DNA of 64,000 nt. It comes from Heterocephalus glaber (taxonomy: Eukaryota; Chordata; Mammalia; Rodentia; Bathyergidae). The stretch spans positions 11,179,621-11,243,620 of the forward strand of contig NW_004624795.1 of assembly GCF_000247695.1 (NCBI RefSeq). Reading direction: 5' to 3'. A model generated the notes under the pieces. That model saw nothing but the letters and a program-made list of their open reading frames with translations, had not been told where the DNA came from and ran no database searches. Below are positions 10,110 to 23,250 of this stretch, in pieces. A program made the position numbers and the translations under genes. How positions within the stretch are numbered: position 1 is the first letter of the stretch; each line of letters starts with the position of its first letter.

Positions 10110-12420
10110 TTGTTCACGCATTTTTCTCCGTTGTCATAACTCTGAAATCATCAGTAACAATTCTAGAATTCAGGTGGGTGGAATAACTGAATGGTAAGCC
10201 TTTGAAAGTGTTCTCAATTATAATATTCAAATAGAAAAGTGCACAAAGAATAATATTAATTTCAATGATTTTTTTCACAAGACAAACACATAGCACAACA
10301 ACCATCCTAGTCAAAAGTAGAACATACGAGGTTTTTAAGAATCCTTGCTATATGCCCCATTCAATCACCAGACTCTTTCCAAAAGATGAATTATCCTGAT
10401 ATGTAACACTGGATGTTAGATTTCACCTCTTTTAAAGTTAAATAAATAGAAGAATATAGTATATACATTTTCAGGTCTGAATTATCTCAACCAAAATTGT
10501 TAGTGAGATTTTTTTCCCTGTTGTTTTGTGTGCTCATTCACCTAATTATATAACATTATAGTTTGTTTATTCTTCCTTTTTATAATATTCCCTTTATAAA
10601 TATACCACATTGATGAACATTTGTGGTTGTTTCCAGATTTTGGATTATTATGAAAAATGCCTCTGTGAACATTCTTCTCCCTGTCTTTGGTGTACATTTT
10701 CTAAAGAAGTTTTGCCAATTTACCCTCCCATCAGAATGTGACAATTCCCTTCATTTCATATCCTTACCATCATTTGGCACTGAGTCAGAATTTTATGTTT
10801 TGATCATGTTTTTAGTATCTTTTGGTCTTATGGTTTTAATTTTCATGTCCATGAATAGTGTAAAGTGGTATCTCACTGTGATTTTAATTTGCAGTTCTCT
10901 GATCATTTGTAAAGATAAGTACTTTTATTATTTTTATTCCTTTTAAGGTAGCCTCTTCAGAGAACTGCCTACTCAAGACTGGCCCATTTTCATACTGTTC
11001 TTCCTTACTGATTTGTAGATAGCTTTTATGCATCCTGGACACAAATACATACTTTAACAATTACTTTTGCTGCATGTACATTTCTCTAATCCATGACTTT
11101 CCTTTCCACTTTCTTAATTAAATATTTAGAAGGCTAGAAGATCATAATTTTCGCAAAGTTTAGCATCAATTTCTAGATATACATCCAACCCCCAAAGTCA
11201 TGAAAATGTTCTATTTTACTTTATAGAAACTTCATTTTTTATGTTAGACAATTAGATCTGCAGTTCATCCAGTGTCCATTTTTTTGGATAGCAGGAGAAA
11301 GGAGATAACTTTTTTCTTTTTTTTTCTTCCTGTGGATATCCAGTGACACAGCACCATTTATGGAAAAGCCTACCTTTGTCCCCACTTGGTCTTTGCCAGG
11401 ACAGTTTCCTCACAAATCAAGTACTAATACACATGTGGCTTAATTTGTGGAGTCTCTATATGGTTGTGCTGCTTATTGGTTGACCCTTGGACTGCTGGTA
11501 TGGCCTTTTCTTAATTGCTGTGGTTTTAAAATAACCATTGATACCAGGTATAACAAATCTTTCCACTGTCTTCATCTTCTTCAAGATGGTCTTGCCATTG
11601 TTGGTCCTCTGGATTTCCATATAAAAATTAAATCACCAATCCCCCCTCCAAGATTGTCTTCACTATTGTTGGACCTTTTCCATGAGAAATTTTAATATCA
11701 GCTCATAAAAAAACAACGAAGTCTCTTGTTATTTCAAACTTGATATACTGAGTTTATAGATCAATTTGTCATGAATTGATGGCATTAGAATATTAACTGT
11801 TCAATCTATCAAAATGATGTGTTTCTCCTCCACTTATGTCTCCATTTTCTCTCAACAAAATGTTTTACTCATCTTTTAAATTTATTTTTACTATTTGATC
11901 TTGATAAAATTGTCATGAATAATAAAACAGTTTAGATTTCCTTTTCTGACTGTCTATTGCTGTTATAGAGAAACATTTTTGTATGCTGCTAATGTATTAT
12001 TAAAACTTGCTAAATTCATTAACTTATTTTAATAGTGATTTTTCTGTATTTTCTACATATATCATCAGACCACCTGCAAAACATGATTGTTTGTTAGTCT
12101 CCGATTCTAACAATTTATTATCTTGCCTTTTTTTGCTGTCTAAGACTTCTAGTATAGTACTGAATAAAATAATAAACATCCTTGTCTTGTTCATCATGCC
12201 AGGGAGAAATCTTTTATCAAATCTCCATTAATTAGGTAGGAGGTTATTATAGATCTTATTTATCAAATTAAAGATGTCCCTATTATTCCTAGTTTGTTAA
12301 AAGTGATTATCGTGACTGAATGTTGAATTTTATTGAGTGCTCCTCAGTTACTGAAATTAGCATATGTTTATTTTTTCTTTATTCTTTTGTCTGGTTTAAG
12401 TTAGCATAACATTTTGGAGA
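10110..12420 (-). mobile_element. L1M-type LINE, 3' UTR and 3' half of ORF2, minus strand
   Basis: A long diverged L1 read on the minus strand. Landmarks from the 3' end inward are TTTCCAGATTTTGGATTATTATGA (10633), a CAGCACCATTTATGGAAAAG block (11350), ATAGATCAATTTGTCATGAATTGATGG (11757) and AGGGAGAAATCTTTTATCA (12201). Order and spacing agree with an L1 3' half. Reading frames are broken throughout. Confidence 0.75.
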
Positions 12421-12429
12421 CTCATTGTC

Positions 12430-12670
12430 TTTTTGTTATGTGTATCAGTAGTTTGTTCTTTTTACTGAGGAATAATATTCTAATATGTATGCGAAGTTCT
12501 TTCTCCAGTTTCTTATTAAGAGATGTCTGAGCTGTTTCTAGTTTAGGACCGTATGATTAAAGCATCAGTGAACATTCTTGTGCAAGGTTTTCTATGAATA
12601 GTTTCTATTTTTCTTAGGTAATACCTAGATATGGAATTTTTCCTTTAAATTTCAACTTTTTTGTCCTTAT
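12430..12670 (-). mobile_element. second L1 3' UTR fragment, minus strand
   Basis: This repeats the antisense 3' UTR text already seen at 10560-10690 (ATTAAAGCATCAGTGAACATTC, GGTAATACCTAGATATGG). It is therefore a separate L1 3' end next to the first. Confidence 0.65.
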
Positions 12671-13187
12671 ATATAAGCAGCATTAAAATGGTCTGATTTT
12701 TTCACTCAGTTTGATATTTTCCTTTAATTGGAAAACTTAATTCAAAATTAATCACGATATATTTGAGTTTACATTTGTCATTTTTTTCTTTATTCCACCT
12801 GTTCTATTTCCCCTTTTCCCTTCCTTCCTTCCTAGTCCATCTGCATTCTAGTTTGGCTTGGAAGTTATTCCTTCTTTTACTGTTGTTTTACTGTTTACCT
12901 TAGATACTTCAGCATATACTCTTGATTTGCTATTATCTAATTTAAATTAACACTACTGTCCAGACAATACGGGAACTTGAAATATATTAACCTTATTTAC
13001 CCTAGCCCTTTCCAACTTATTTGATTTTATTGCCATGTGTCTTGATTCCATGTATGTATGAAATTATTGTTTTATATAGCAAATTTTCAGTCTCATATTT
13101 GCCTTTTGCACCTTCTTCTCATCTTTTGCCTTTCTGTGCTTCTCTCTGAGGATCTTTATGATTTATTTTAGTGAAGTTTGCTGGTGG
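12671..13187. other. T-rich DNA, possibly further old L1
   Basis: The base bias and wording resemble antisense L1, but I cannot align them to a specific part. Confidence 0.35.
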
Positions 13188-13200
13188 GCATTTTTAGGCT

Positions 13201-13300
13201 CTTTTTTTTTTTTTTTTTTTTTTGGGTACTGGGTATTAAACTCGGGTCCTTGCACTTGCGCACCAGGCGGCTAAACCACTGAGCTAAATCCCCGGCCCTA
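13201..13300 (-). mobile_element. ID-type SINE
   Basis: A long T-run (13202-13223), then GGTACTGGG through to GAGCTAAATCCCCGGCCC, the reverse of the tRNA-Ala-like head. A short duplicated word (GGCATTT at about 13187 and 13303) is the probable target duplication. Confidence 0.85.
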
Positions 13301-13310
13301 TAGGCATTTA

Positions 13311-16300
13311 ACTTATGGCACATATTACACTATAGTCTTCAGGCCTCTGTTTTCGGCTTTGGGGTGAGTTATCTATCAGGCTTTTTATTCCTTTGAAAGG
13401 AGTATTTCTTTGTCTGGTTCATTTTTATATTTTCTTCTCATTTTTAGTTTTCCTTGGTTTTACTAGATGAGTCCTTACTTTCTTTGCATTTAGGGTTAGA
13501 GATTCGTAGCCCTTCAATCTGTACTTTGATGCTTTTATCACTTTCAGGTATCTCAGCATCATCTCTTCCAATATAGTTTCTTCTCCATTCTACTTCTTCC
13601 TTACTTTGGTGATTCTACCTATACTAATGTTACACCTTTACTCATGTCGTAAATCCCTTATTTTTTTTTATAGTTTTTATCTTTTTTGTATGTCCGTATA
13701 TCAACATGTGCTTTTTCTTCTGATCTATCTTATATTTCATGAATCTGGATATCTCTCATTGCAAAATACTTCCCTCATTTACTTATCAGTAGTCTCAATC
13801 AAATCAAGCTGCTTTAGTTCCTACACTATTTCTTCTGTACCTGTAGGCATACCATCATCTCTTTTTAGAATCATCTTTCTTCTCTTATCCACCTGTAAAA
13901 TGGCCATGTCTTTTATTATTGATACCTAGTACCACCTACTCTTCCAGGATGTTTTCTTTCATCCTCCCCACACAGGACCCACTCACAATTCCCTGCTTGC
14001 TTCATTCAGACTGGCCCAATTCTCACACAGCACTTCCTGTACCTACTCACCTGTGTGTCTGTCTCCTACCTGTAGACTTGGAATTCCTATGCCTTGCTCA
14101 CCTTCAGAGATCTGAGGTCCAACCCAGCTTGCAATACACAAATAGCTGAAAATGAAATTACTCCTGAATAAATTAGCATAATATGATCAATTCAGGTTCA
14201 CACTGGAATCACATGAGAGAGATGTATTTTGGAATGTACCAATATTTAAGAATGACAGCAAATCAAATGTAGATTCATGACCTGGACATCAGAACAGGTT
14301 TGTTTTTTTTTTCCTGTTACTTTTTCTATTCTTAGAACTTAATGGAACAAACACAGCAAATGATTCTAATGTGCAAATTGGTTTGAGGGTTGCTTAATAA
14401 GTCTACTCCAGAAGGGTGATTTCATGACAAAGTCAAGTGAGGCTTGAAAAGGCTTCCCTGTAAGGAACTGAGTGTGCCGTGTGATTAGATATGCATACTG
14501 GGGTCATGTGTGTGGGTTCAAATGTCTGAGATGCCCATTGCCAGGAACCCCAGTGGGTCATGTGTGTCTATGTGTGTGTTTGTGTGTTTGGGAGCTGAGA
14601 TATAGAGTGTCCAGGGTCACAGAAACAACAGCCTGAAACACCAACCCAAATGCTTGTGTTGGTAAATAGTCTGATGGAAACTGATATTTTCTATCTCCTT
14701 CTGCAGTGGTAAAAGCCAAGTGATATCGGCAAGCATCATCCTCATCTTCTGGCAGGACGGCTCACAGCTTCTGTCTTTCCAAGACGTTAGGGAGATGGAG
14801 GGTGACTGATAAAGGCACACACAGAGTTAAGGGAGAAGTGATGACAGGCCTTAGGTGAAGCTGTCGGCACTACTGCCCCGGTTCAGACCTCTAACGATGC
14901 TGATGTGTGCGCTCCTCTGGTTGTCATAGAAACCACATCTTTCCTGGTGACTCTCACCCCCTTTGCTCTGTGTTTGGTTTCCCACTTTTAATGAAGTAGG
15001 TATGCAGTAAAGCGCACATACTCCCTCTCGCATAACCCTGTCCCTCCCAAATCAAAACAGTTGGAACATTTTCATGTGCTTTGAGAAGACAGATAGGCAG
15101 GTGCTATGGGAGCCTGGTCTCCTTCCTCCACTGTCGGTTTGATACCAGCAGTCTATGAATTCAAGATCACAAGCTATTTTTATATTCTCAGATCAGGCAC
15201 AGGAGAGGAAAATGGATTCATAAGATACAAGAAAGTAGGGAGAAGATTCTCTTGACTTGAGGAGGGTGTTTGTGATCTGCTATAATAATTAGGAGGATGA
15301 CCCTAATTGGAGAGCCCTCTGTTGACATAAAACTGAGTTTAATAGAGTGGTAAGGAGGCCACCATGTTTACAAGATGTCTCGATTGTCCTCTTGGCAGGA
15401 AATTGAGTCTCCAGAGACCCTTGCTGGTTGTGTGCTGAATCGTATTCCTCTAGGTTTCCTGGAATGTTTATTAATGGTTTTTTTAAAAAAAAATAAAGAA
15501 TATTTTAAAGGATACAAGCTGGTTACTCAATTCCCTGCTGCTTTCACTTGTTATGACTGTTATCTGATCAAGTAAACGGTGTTTTTAAAAATGTAGGTAA
15601 TGAGCCATTTCTCTCCTTTCTTTTTCTAGAGTAGTAGTAAGCGAGCTGCAGTTTCTCTTTTTAAGAACCAGAGGTGGCTGTCAAGGTGCTGGCTGTGGAG
15701 TCTCAGAACTATGCTCTCCAAGGTCCCTGTTTCCTCCACCTCTACTGGTCAGTAGCTACAGCCTGGTCCAATTTTGTTCTCCCAGAACTCAATAACCCAT
15801 CTAACCCTTACCCAATGAATTACTCATATCCTCTCCTCCTTAACTTTGTAGAACTTGTCCATATCAGAAGTTGTGTGACCAACCTCAGAAGACCAACAGT
15901 GACTGGGAGTGTTAGCGAAGGTAGATATTACTCACGTCTTGAATGCCCCAGGATGGCCACTATGAGTTCTGGTGGACATATGTGTGTTTGTGTCACTCAC
16001 CAATTAACCCACTCCTTGGGATCCATACTACCCTTTCGTGACAGTCACCAAATGCAGCTACAGTCATAAATTGCTCAGCCCTCATTCAAGATCTTAATGT
16101 AAGTTGCTTTGCCCTTGATACTTTTCATCTCAGCCTGTGACATGCAATTGAACAAGGCATATATTATCAAAGTCATCCCTCCATCCAGGTGTTCAGGGCC
16201 CACAGAAAACTGCTGAGTTTGTGTCAAACTGGATAGATATCTATTTCTAATATCCTAACCAAAAAATACCTTTGAGTTAGTGATTTCTTGCACTTGGAAG

Positions 16301-16369
16301 TCAAAGAAATGCTTATTTCTTTGTTCAGTGAGCCTTTTTATCTACTTACAAAAATTGTGAAACCACTGA
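13311..16369. other. unassigned, first part possibly L1-derived
   Basis: 13311-13600 continues the antisense-L1-like base bias. From 13600 to 16369 I recognise no repeat, exon or RNA gene. A TG-rich patch lies at 14558-14590. Confidence 0.4.
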
Positions 16370-16383
16370 AATAATCCTGGTTT

Positions 16384-16534
16384 GCAGAGCATGGTGGCAC
16401 GTGACTGTAATCCTAGCACTTGGGAAGCTGAGGCAGGCAGGAGGATCACTGTAAGTCTGAGACCAACCTGGGCTCCATAGTGAGTTCAAGGCCAGCCTGA
16501 ACTACATAGTAAGACCCTGTCTTAAAAAAATAAT
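16384..16534 (+). mobile_element. B1-like SINE with an internally repeated segment
   Basis: It carries the 7SL landmarks CATGGTGGCACGTGACTGTAA, AGCTGAGGCAGGCAGGAGG and AAGACCCTGTCTT. The GAG(TTC/ACC)AA..CCAGCCTG-type segment appears twice (about 16455 and 16482), so it is longer than a plain B1 monomer. Imperfect 14-bp target duplications lie at 16370-16383 and 16535-16548 (12 of 14). Confidence 0.85.
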
Positions 16535-16548
16535 AATAATTCTAGTTT

Positions 16549-17339
16549 ATTTTGTTGCACTGGCACCAAGAATCACATGTAAATACCAACTCACCCTGGT
16601 TCTGAGGGGCAGTCTTCCAATGAGCACATATCACCTCAACAATGCTGAGAGCAACCTGCTACTCAGTGCTATGTGTCAGCTACTATAAAGAGATTTAATG
16701 GTCCATCCCAAGATAGGGAACATTCCTGTGGGATTTACCTTACAACAGCAGCTCAGAACCTAGAACTCATTTTGCCCTGAGTACCATCAACGCTCAAACT
16801 ATGCAGAAACTTGACTTTTAGAACTTCTGAGGGCAACAACTATTGCTGACCAATGGCTTACCTGGAAATTTCTTTGACCTTAAGCCTGGTGATCAGAGTG
16901 GTGAACAATGCAAAGTTATCCACAATCTCAGGGCCAGACCATTGTATTTTAAAATAACAGGCTGTGCCAATTCCCAAACCAGCAACACCCATCCGCCCCT
17001 GCGTGTGCATTTCCATCTCCCAGTATCCAACTTTTTAAAATGCATCTGGAGCCCAAAAAACTCTCATCAGTGCATTTTCCCTTTACTTGCACCATTTATT
17101 CATTCAATGTTTGCATCAAGGGCAAAAGAGAGAGAGAAGTAGTTCCCAAAAAATCAGGAAGGAACTGACAGGCAAACTAAAAGGTACAGAGAAACTGAAG
17201 AGGCAGAGCACAATGCAGAAAAGGGAATAAAACAGTCTGGACATTTCCTCCATCCTGACTTTGCAAAAGCAAGAAGAGCATTGGGGGTTTCAGGAGGTTT
17301 CAAGGAGAAATGGTTATGGAGGCTAAATTATCCCATCCT
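16549..17339. other. unassigned
   Basis: No recognised feature. Confidence 0.4.
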
Positions 17340-17560
17340 AGCAAATGCCAACAGTTTTAGTTGCCTTAATGCAAGAAAGACTTATTTTTGGCTCATGAAA
17401 ATCTGCGGAGGTCTGGGCAGCTCTGCAGGGCAACTATTCTCCATGCAGTTCTAGCCAGTCTAGTGTGAAGTACCCTCGCCATCTTATGCTTATATCATAG
17501 GGACCCTGAGGCCCCTTAACTGAATGGACGGAGAAGAACTGTGTAGGAGAGGAGTTGATA
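17340..17560 (-). mobile_element. possible LTR fragment
   Basis: Text such as AAGAAAGACTTATTTTTGGCTCA followed by a GC-richer block resembles the reverse of MaLR/ERVL LTR 3' ends. The match is weak. Confidence 0.3.
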
Positions 17561-17995
17561 TAATTTGTTTTATATAGTCATATAGTAAGTGCTTTTTATT
17601 TTGCAGGCCATGAGATCTCCATTGCAACTACTCAACTCTGCCATTGAAGTGTGAAAACACACATGAAGAATAAAATGTGCCAATAAAATTTAACTTATAA
17701 AAACAGATAAGACTTTGGCCACCAAGTCAGTTTGTCCAGCAGGTCACTACTAGTCTAGAATCTCACTGGCAATTAAGTCCCTTTGTCTGGACATGACCCG
17801 TGTCACTTTGCTCACATTTTATTTACTAAAACAAACCACACGGTCATGTGTTCAGTAGCCAGAGAAGTATGATCTCCCTATGTTTTCAGGGGTGAAATAG
17901 GGTAATATTAATCTGTGGTGCTGACTGCACATTTTCTATGCTGTTGCATAAATCTGGCTTTAAATGGGAATATGGAGAAATTAAAGTGAACTACC
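17561..17995. other. unassigned
   Basis: No recognised feature. Confidence 0.4.
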
Positions 17996-18325
17996 TGATA
18001 TGGCGTGAATAAAGTTTATACCCCTCCCCGTTCATATGCCAAAACTGTAAAGTCCAAGGTGATAGTATTAGGAGGTTGGGACTTTCTGAGATCATTAGGT
18101 CATGAACAAAGTAAGTGCCCTATAGCACGGGCCCGAGGGAGCTTGTTTTCCCCTTTGATAGTGAAAAGGTTCCATCTATTAATTAAGAAATTGACTCTTA
18201 TCAGACACCAAATGTGCCAGTGACTACCTAGCCTCTTTCAGACTACCTGGCCTCCAGACCTATGAAAAGTAAATTCCTGTTTGTAAGCTCCTGGGTTTAT
18301 GGTTTTGGTTATAACAGTTCCTTTC
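17996..18325 (+). mobile_element. MaLR LTR (MST/MLT1-like)
   Basis: Starts TGATATGGCGTGAATAAAG and carries GGAGGTTGGGACTTTCTGAGATCATTAGGTCATGA-type landmarks in the MaLR order. It ends near TTATAACAGTTCC. No second LTR or internal region is adjacent, so it is a solo LTR. Confidence 0.65.
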
Positions 18326-18624
18326 AATATGCCATCTTGTGTGTGATAAGGAATATCCTGATAGCTGATACATGGAAATTCTGGGTGTGTCTGTGAGGCT
18401 GTTTCCAGAAGAGATTCCCATTTGAATCAGTAGAATGACTAACATCTGACCTCAGAAATTGGAAAGGCCTCATCCCATCCTTAAAAGATCCTGAGAAACC
18501 CTAAAGGAAGTTCCTCTAGTTCTTCCCTAGTTCTTCAGTTTACAAACTGGGTTTGTGGGTTGAGTCTTCTGGGCCTCCATAAACCTGTGGCTCTGTTTCT
18601 CTGGAGAACCCTGTCTAATACAGA
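18326..18624 (+). mobile_element. MLT2-like ERVL LTR fragment
   Basis: The stretch GGGTGTGTCTGTGAGG, GTTTCCAGAAGAGATT, ATTTGAATCAGTAGA, and the end GTTTCTCTGGAGAACCCTG plus TCTAATACAGA follow the MLT2 LTR consensus as I remember it. The middle is shortened. Confidence 0.7.
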
Positions 18625-18639
18625 GAGTGAACAATCTAA

Positions 18640-19680
18640 GACACTATCTTGAACAATTTGTTAAAGGAAAGTGGGGATCTCCTTAAAATTGGGTTTGAGA
18701 CAGGAATAACAATAATTCACAGGTTCCTACACTCAAAAACTGTAAAGTTTATGGCCCATTCACTGCTCATAGGGATTCGGGGTTGGCAACTACCTAGGTG
18801 TGCATGCATGAGGAATGGGTAAGCCGTAGTGATGGAATTCATCCATCTGAATGCTATTTAGCAGGAAGGAGCAACCAATGTGGTTGTTTCCCAGCAACAG
18901 GGGGAGAATATAGAAACAGCATCAGACACTGCATGTTGTCATTTAAGTAAGTGTAAAACATGCACATGACAATCAAACCACTACATGTTCTACAAGGATA
19001 CGTAAAAGTCTGGGTTTCATACTCAACATATTAGAATGGTGGGAGTGGGATGTGCAATAGGAGTAGAATAGGTGGATGGATGGGTGAACGGATAGACAAA
19101 TTTTTAGAAATCAAACAAAAGTGAGAGGTTTTGAGTGAGGCAATGATTGTGGAACTGGGAGAAATGATTAGCTCTACTCTTACTGCTTCACCTCACCCTT
19201 CAAAGATTCCCTGAAACTCCCCAGAAACAGGCAAGAGCAGTAAAATCAGCACTGTCCATTTGCCTTGCTCAGAAAGCTTGCCAACTAAATGCAGTTAAAG
19301 TTGACTAATGCTATTCAATTGGAGAGTTAGTTTTACTGATGTTCTTTAAAGTTAAATATATATTTGAAGGTCAGCCTCATAGGCAAAATTTCAGTAGCTT
19401 GGGAACAATTCCAGGGGCTTGGGGACAATTGAGGGAAGGGAGGAAGGAATAAATAGATGAATCATAGAGAATGTTTTAGGGCAGTGAAACTATTTTGTAT
19501 GGTCCTGTAATGAAAGATACATATCATTATATAGTTGTTAAAACCCATAAAATGAAATGTACAACATAAAGTAGTAATGAATAAACTATAGATTTAATTT
19601 AATAATAATAAATTATGTTCTAGTTGAAATTGGAGACCAGATGAATCTTGTGTTACTTTGATTGCTTGTGCCCATGTTTG
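18640..19680 (+). mobile_element. old L1 3' ends (two pieces)
   Basis: 18700-19110 resembles a diverged ORF2 C-terminus and 3' UTR (AATGCTATTTAGCAGGAAGGA, CATCAGACACTGCATG). 19380-19680 carries the far 3' UTR words AAACCCATAAAATGAAATGTACAACAT, typical of old L1M 3' ends. They may be one element or two. Confidence 0.55.
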
Positions 19681-19763
19681 GGTGAATAAAAGTGAGGTGA
19701 GCCAAAGGCTCAGGCTCCTCTTCCTGCTAGAGGTATGAGCTCCCTAGCTGCCGGCATATTGAG

Positions 19764-19800
19764 CTGAAAAATAAAATAAAACAAAATAAAATACAACAGA
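19764..19800 (+). repeat. (AAAAT)n-type low-complexity tract
   Basis: AAATAAAATAAAACAAAATAAAATAC, a simple A-rich repeat. Confidence 0.8.
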
Positions 19801-20179
19801 GCAGTATTGAAAAAAATAATGAATTATTATTGGCTTCTCAATTTTAATAAATGCACCAACTCCCACCCCCAAAATACTATTTTAGCCCAAGAAATAGTAC
19901 CTGGGGACACAAAGAACAGGGGGCTGTACAACATTGAGGATAAGATGACATTCACACTGGGAGAGGGTGCTATTGTGTCTCGACTCAGACCAGAACCAGG
20001 CCAGCTCTGAGAAAAACATGTTTTCTCTACAGAGAAATCAAATAAACAGATGCCCTTCTCAAATAAGCTAAAACTACTTATGCAAATAGTCTTCTATGTT
20101 TCCTTGTCTTTGCATGTGGAGAGATAATTTTAGTAAGTACAGGATCTGGGATAAGAGGGGATGAGACATCCACTTTTTT

Positions 20180-20261
20180 CTTTTTTTGGTACCGGGGATC
20201 GAACTCTGGTCATTGCACTGGCGCAGCAGGTGGCGAAACCACTGAGCTAAATCCCCAGCGG
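20180..20261 (-). mobile_element. ID-type SINE with exact 13-bp target duplication
   Basis: The reverse of the tRNA-Ala-like SINE: GGTACCGGGGATCGAACTC at the tail side, GAGCTAAATCCCCAGC at the head. CATCCACTTTTTT is duplicated exactly at 20167-20179 and 20262-20274. Confidence 0.95.
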
Positions 20262-20274
20262 CATCCACTTTTTT

Positions 20275-20929
20275 GATTTCTTTATTGATTAAAATTTTCA
20301 GTGACTTTTCAAAGCAAAAGGAATCATATCTCAAAGATCAAGGCAGAGGTACAGAAGCAATTCAGCCTTTGCATTATTAACTATATCTCCTTACTTTCCA
20401 CATATGGATCTCTTTCCTCCTTTACAAGGAGAAGTATAAAGCCTAACTGATAAGGATACATTTTGAAAGCATTGTGCAAATGTGTGCATGTGTGTGTGTG
20501 TGTGTTAGTAGGGGCAAGGTGGAGGTGGAAATGGATCTTCCCATTAAGAACATGATATGAGCTACCTTGACAGCTGGTAAAGGGAGTGGTTATAGAACAA
20601 TGTCCTAAAGAATTGTCCTGGAACCTTATCCAAAGCTGTTAATTTCACCAGGGACTATCATAAAACACACTCATGTTACAATCCTTTCCTCAAGCTCTTT
20701 GACTGAACAGATCATTGATCAGAGGACAGCATGTAATGATACATGATAACTGGTAAGAGACAGAAGAGCCATGTTTCAGTACAGTTCAGTCTTTCTAAAT
20801 TCAGCACTGGGTAAATGGCTGTTCCAACTGACCAATGTAGAAGGAAGCCAGTTCAGGAAAGGCTAAGGAACTAGAGAGGTTAGGATGCTAGAGGTAGGAG
20901 AAAGGCTAGCGTTGGAGTCAAAACTGGCC
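20275..20929. other. unassigned, contains a short TG repeat
   Basis: A (TG)n tract lies at about 20484-20505. Nothing else was recognised. Confidence 0.45.
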
Positions 20930-21120
20930 TGGGCTCTAAAACCAACTCAGCTAGTTACATGGCCTTGGGCCAGTCAGTAAACCTACTACAGTTTACATTT
21001 CATCATGAATAGTATGAGAGTGATAATACTTACATTTCAGAGATGTTATAAGTACTCAAAGCAATAAACAAAGCTTGCAATGCTAGGCACACAGTCTAGT
21101 ATTCAATGAAAATGGCCATT
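20930..21120 (+). mobile_element. MIR SINE
   Basis: Landmarks in MIR order: CAACTCAGCTAGTTACATGGCCTTGGGCCAGTCA, CATTTCATCATGAATAGTA, GATAATACTTACATTTCAGAG, CTAGGCACACAGTCTAGTATTCAATGA. Confidence 0.75.
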
Positions 21121-23044
21121 AGAGTTGTAATCAGTAGTGTTCAAGAAAAATGCTAGTCTCCAGCAGCAGTGCTATAAAAGGGTTTAGAGAGAAAGTTCTT
21201 CCAGAGACCTCAAAATTTACCCTCTTGTTATCTCAAAATTCATAGGATGGTAAATAACCTTTGTGCTTATGAAGGAAAGTCAACTTCATAGTTATTATCA
21301 CCAATATCTCCAAAGACATCACTATCCCAATAACAATATCTGAATTAACTTTCATCCATTCAACATTTTCTGGAAAATTATCTCAGGCTCTCTGACCTTG
21401 TTGAAATTGTCCTGCCTCTCCAAAGTATGGTTCTAAGTGGCTGATAATAATTGCAGTTGGTGAGTCAACTCTTCCTTAGGTCTTCATGTCCTTGTCTTTC
21501 TATGTGGTATGCAATGGATTTTCCCAGCAAAACAAAGGCTGAAACTTTACCGTCACTCCTAGGGATGCCTGGGCTGCTCTAGGGTTACCATTCATCAGAT
21601 TAGTTAAGGTTTGGGGAGAGCTGGCCTGCAGGTAAACTACTACCTTGTTTCTCTAGCAGTAGAGTGCACTCTAAATTCCAGCAAAGTATCCTGAAGGAAA
21701 CTTTGGGACACATTCCACAGGACATGGGTTCCAGGTCTGTCTTTGGGTCAGTAACTGAACTTCTGTGTGAGCCTACAGGCATTCTCAACCTAATCTTCTG
21801 TGTGTGGCTCAGCTGCAAGGGCCTTGCTTTAGCCTCCTCCTTTGTTTTCCAGCACTGGTAAAGTAAGTTTGAGGCTTCTCCACTCACTGCCCAGCTTGCT
21901 ACAATAACGATGTAAATAGTACTTACGGCCAAATACTGTTGTAAATGAATGCTAGTGGATCACTCAATAGGACATAAAGAAATTATTATCATAGAATCTG
22001 CAAAACTATTCAAAGGATCACAGCTGTGGATGAGTCTTCGTGAAAAAGAAAGGATTCATTCAATCAAGATGATGAGATGTGATCTTTATCAAGTAGCTTT
22101 TTCTCTGCTGTTAATTTTTCTGGATCTGGGGCAGTTTCTGATGTTTTGTGTAGCTGTAGGAAAGTCTTTTTTCTTGTCACCTGTAAACAGAGCTAATAAT
22201 ATCTTTATATAGATTTTTTTATTGAGGTAGACAATTGTGGGACAACTCAACATCTCAATTAAAAGTGAGCACTGTTAAGTCAAAATTTCCATTTTAAATG
22301 GTTCTATGACCTCAAGAGTTATTAAACTATGGTCTCTGTAGAAGGGGCAGAATAATAGCATTGCCTTGGGTCATCGGGAGGTTTAAACAAAGTTATCTCA
22401 CACAAAACGGTAAAGGGAAAATGTTCAGTAAATATCAGCTGATGTTATCTGTAAAGCAGACAACAGCATGCCTAATAGGTAACGGGCAACCCAGCAATGC
22501 AAATCCCCCATCACTACTTGTCCTGCTATTCTAGAATGTGGAAGTCAGGAACATATACCCACCAGGAATTCAGTGGAGGCCCCTTCCCCTGCGACTTTCA
22601 GCTGCTTGAGCAGACACCTTTGGGAACAAGAGAGATAAAGGCTAAAGATGCCATTTTCAAATTCAATAAACACACAGCCACTCACAGGGGCATCTCTCAT
22701 TCCCACTGGCAGTTATAGACAGTCTTCTCTCAATCACCTGTAGCTAATTTTAATACAAGGCCAGCTTTTCTCACTTCACTCTCCACATTCACCCACGGCC
22801 TCCTCCTGAGCCCCCAGTGGGATCTGCCTGGAAAGTGTAAACCCATATTAATATCATCCAGAGCAAAACATAATTAGAAAACTAAATCAGCAAGCACAAA
22901 GCTAGTGTAATGCTTTCCAAAGCCATCTATTGACCATGTAAAATATTGGGGTTTAAATGTTTACTCTGGATTATTCACTTCACTGTTTGCCTTTAACAGT
23001 ATAGAAAATAAAAAGGATTGGACAGTACTCTTGAGTTCAGGGCA
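21121..23044. other. unassigned
   Basis: No recognised repeat or RNA gene. Overlapping open frames on both strands near 21600-21930 lack domains and look like chance. Confidence 0.4.
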
Positions 23045-23250
23045 GGGGTGGGTAAAGTAGGACTGGAAGCCCAATCCAGCCAACTGCCTATTGTTGTAAG
23101 TGAAGTTTTATTAGAATACACCTATGCCTATCATTTGTATATCATCTATAGTTGCTTTTGAGGTATAATGCAGAATGGAATAGTTTCAACAGAGACCAGA
23201 TGGCCCACAGAGCTGAAAATATTTACTATTTGGACTTTTACAGAGGCGGC
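23045..23250 (+). mobile_element. hAT-type non-autonomous DNA transposon remnant
   Basis: Text in the expected order: CCAATCCAGCCAACTGCCTATTG, AAGTTTTATTAGAATACACC, ACAGAGACCAGATGGCCCACAGAG, AAAATATTTACTATTTGG, TTTACAG. This is a common old mammalian element; the exact family name is not assigned. Confidence 0.7.
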
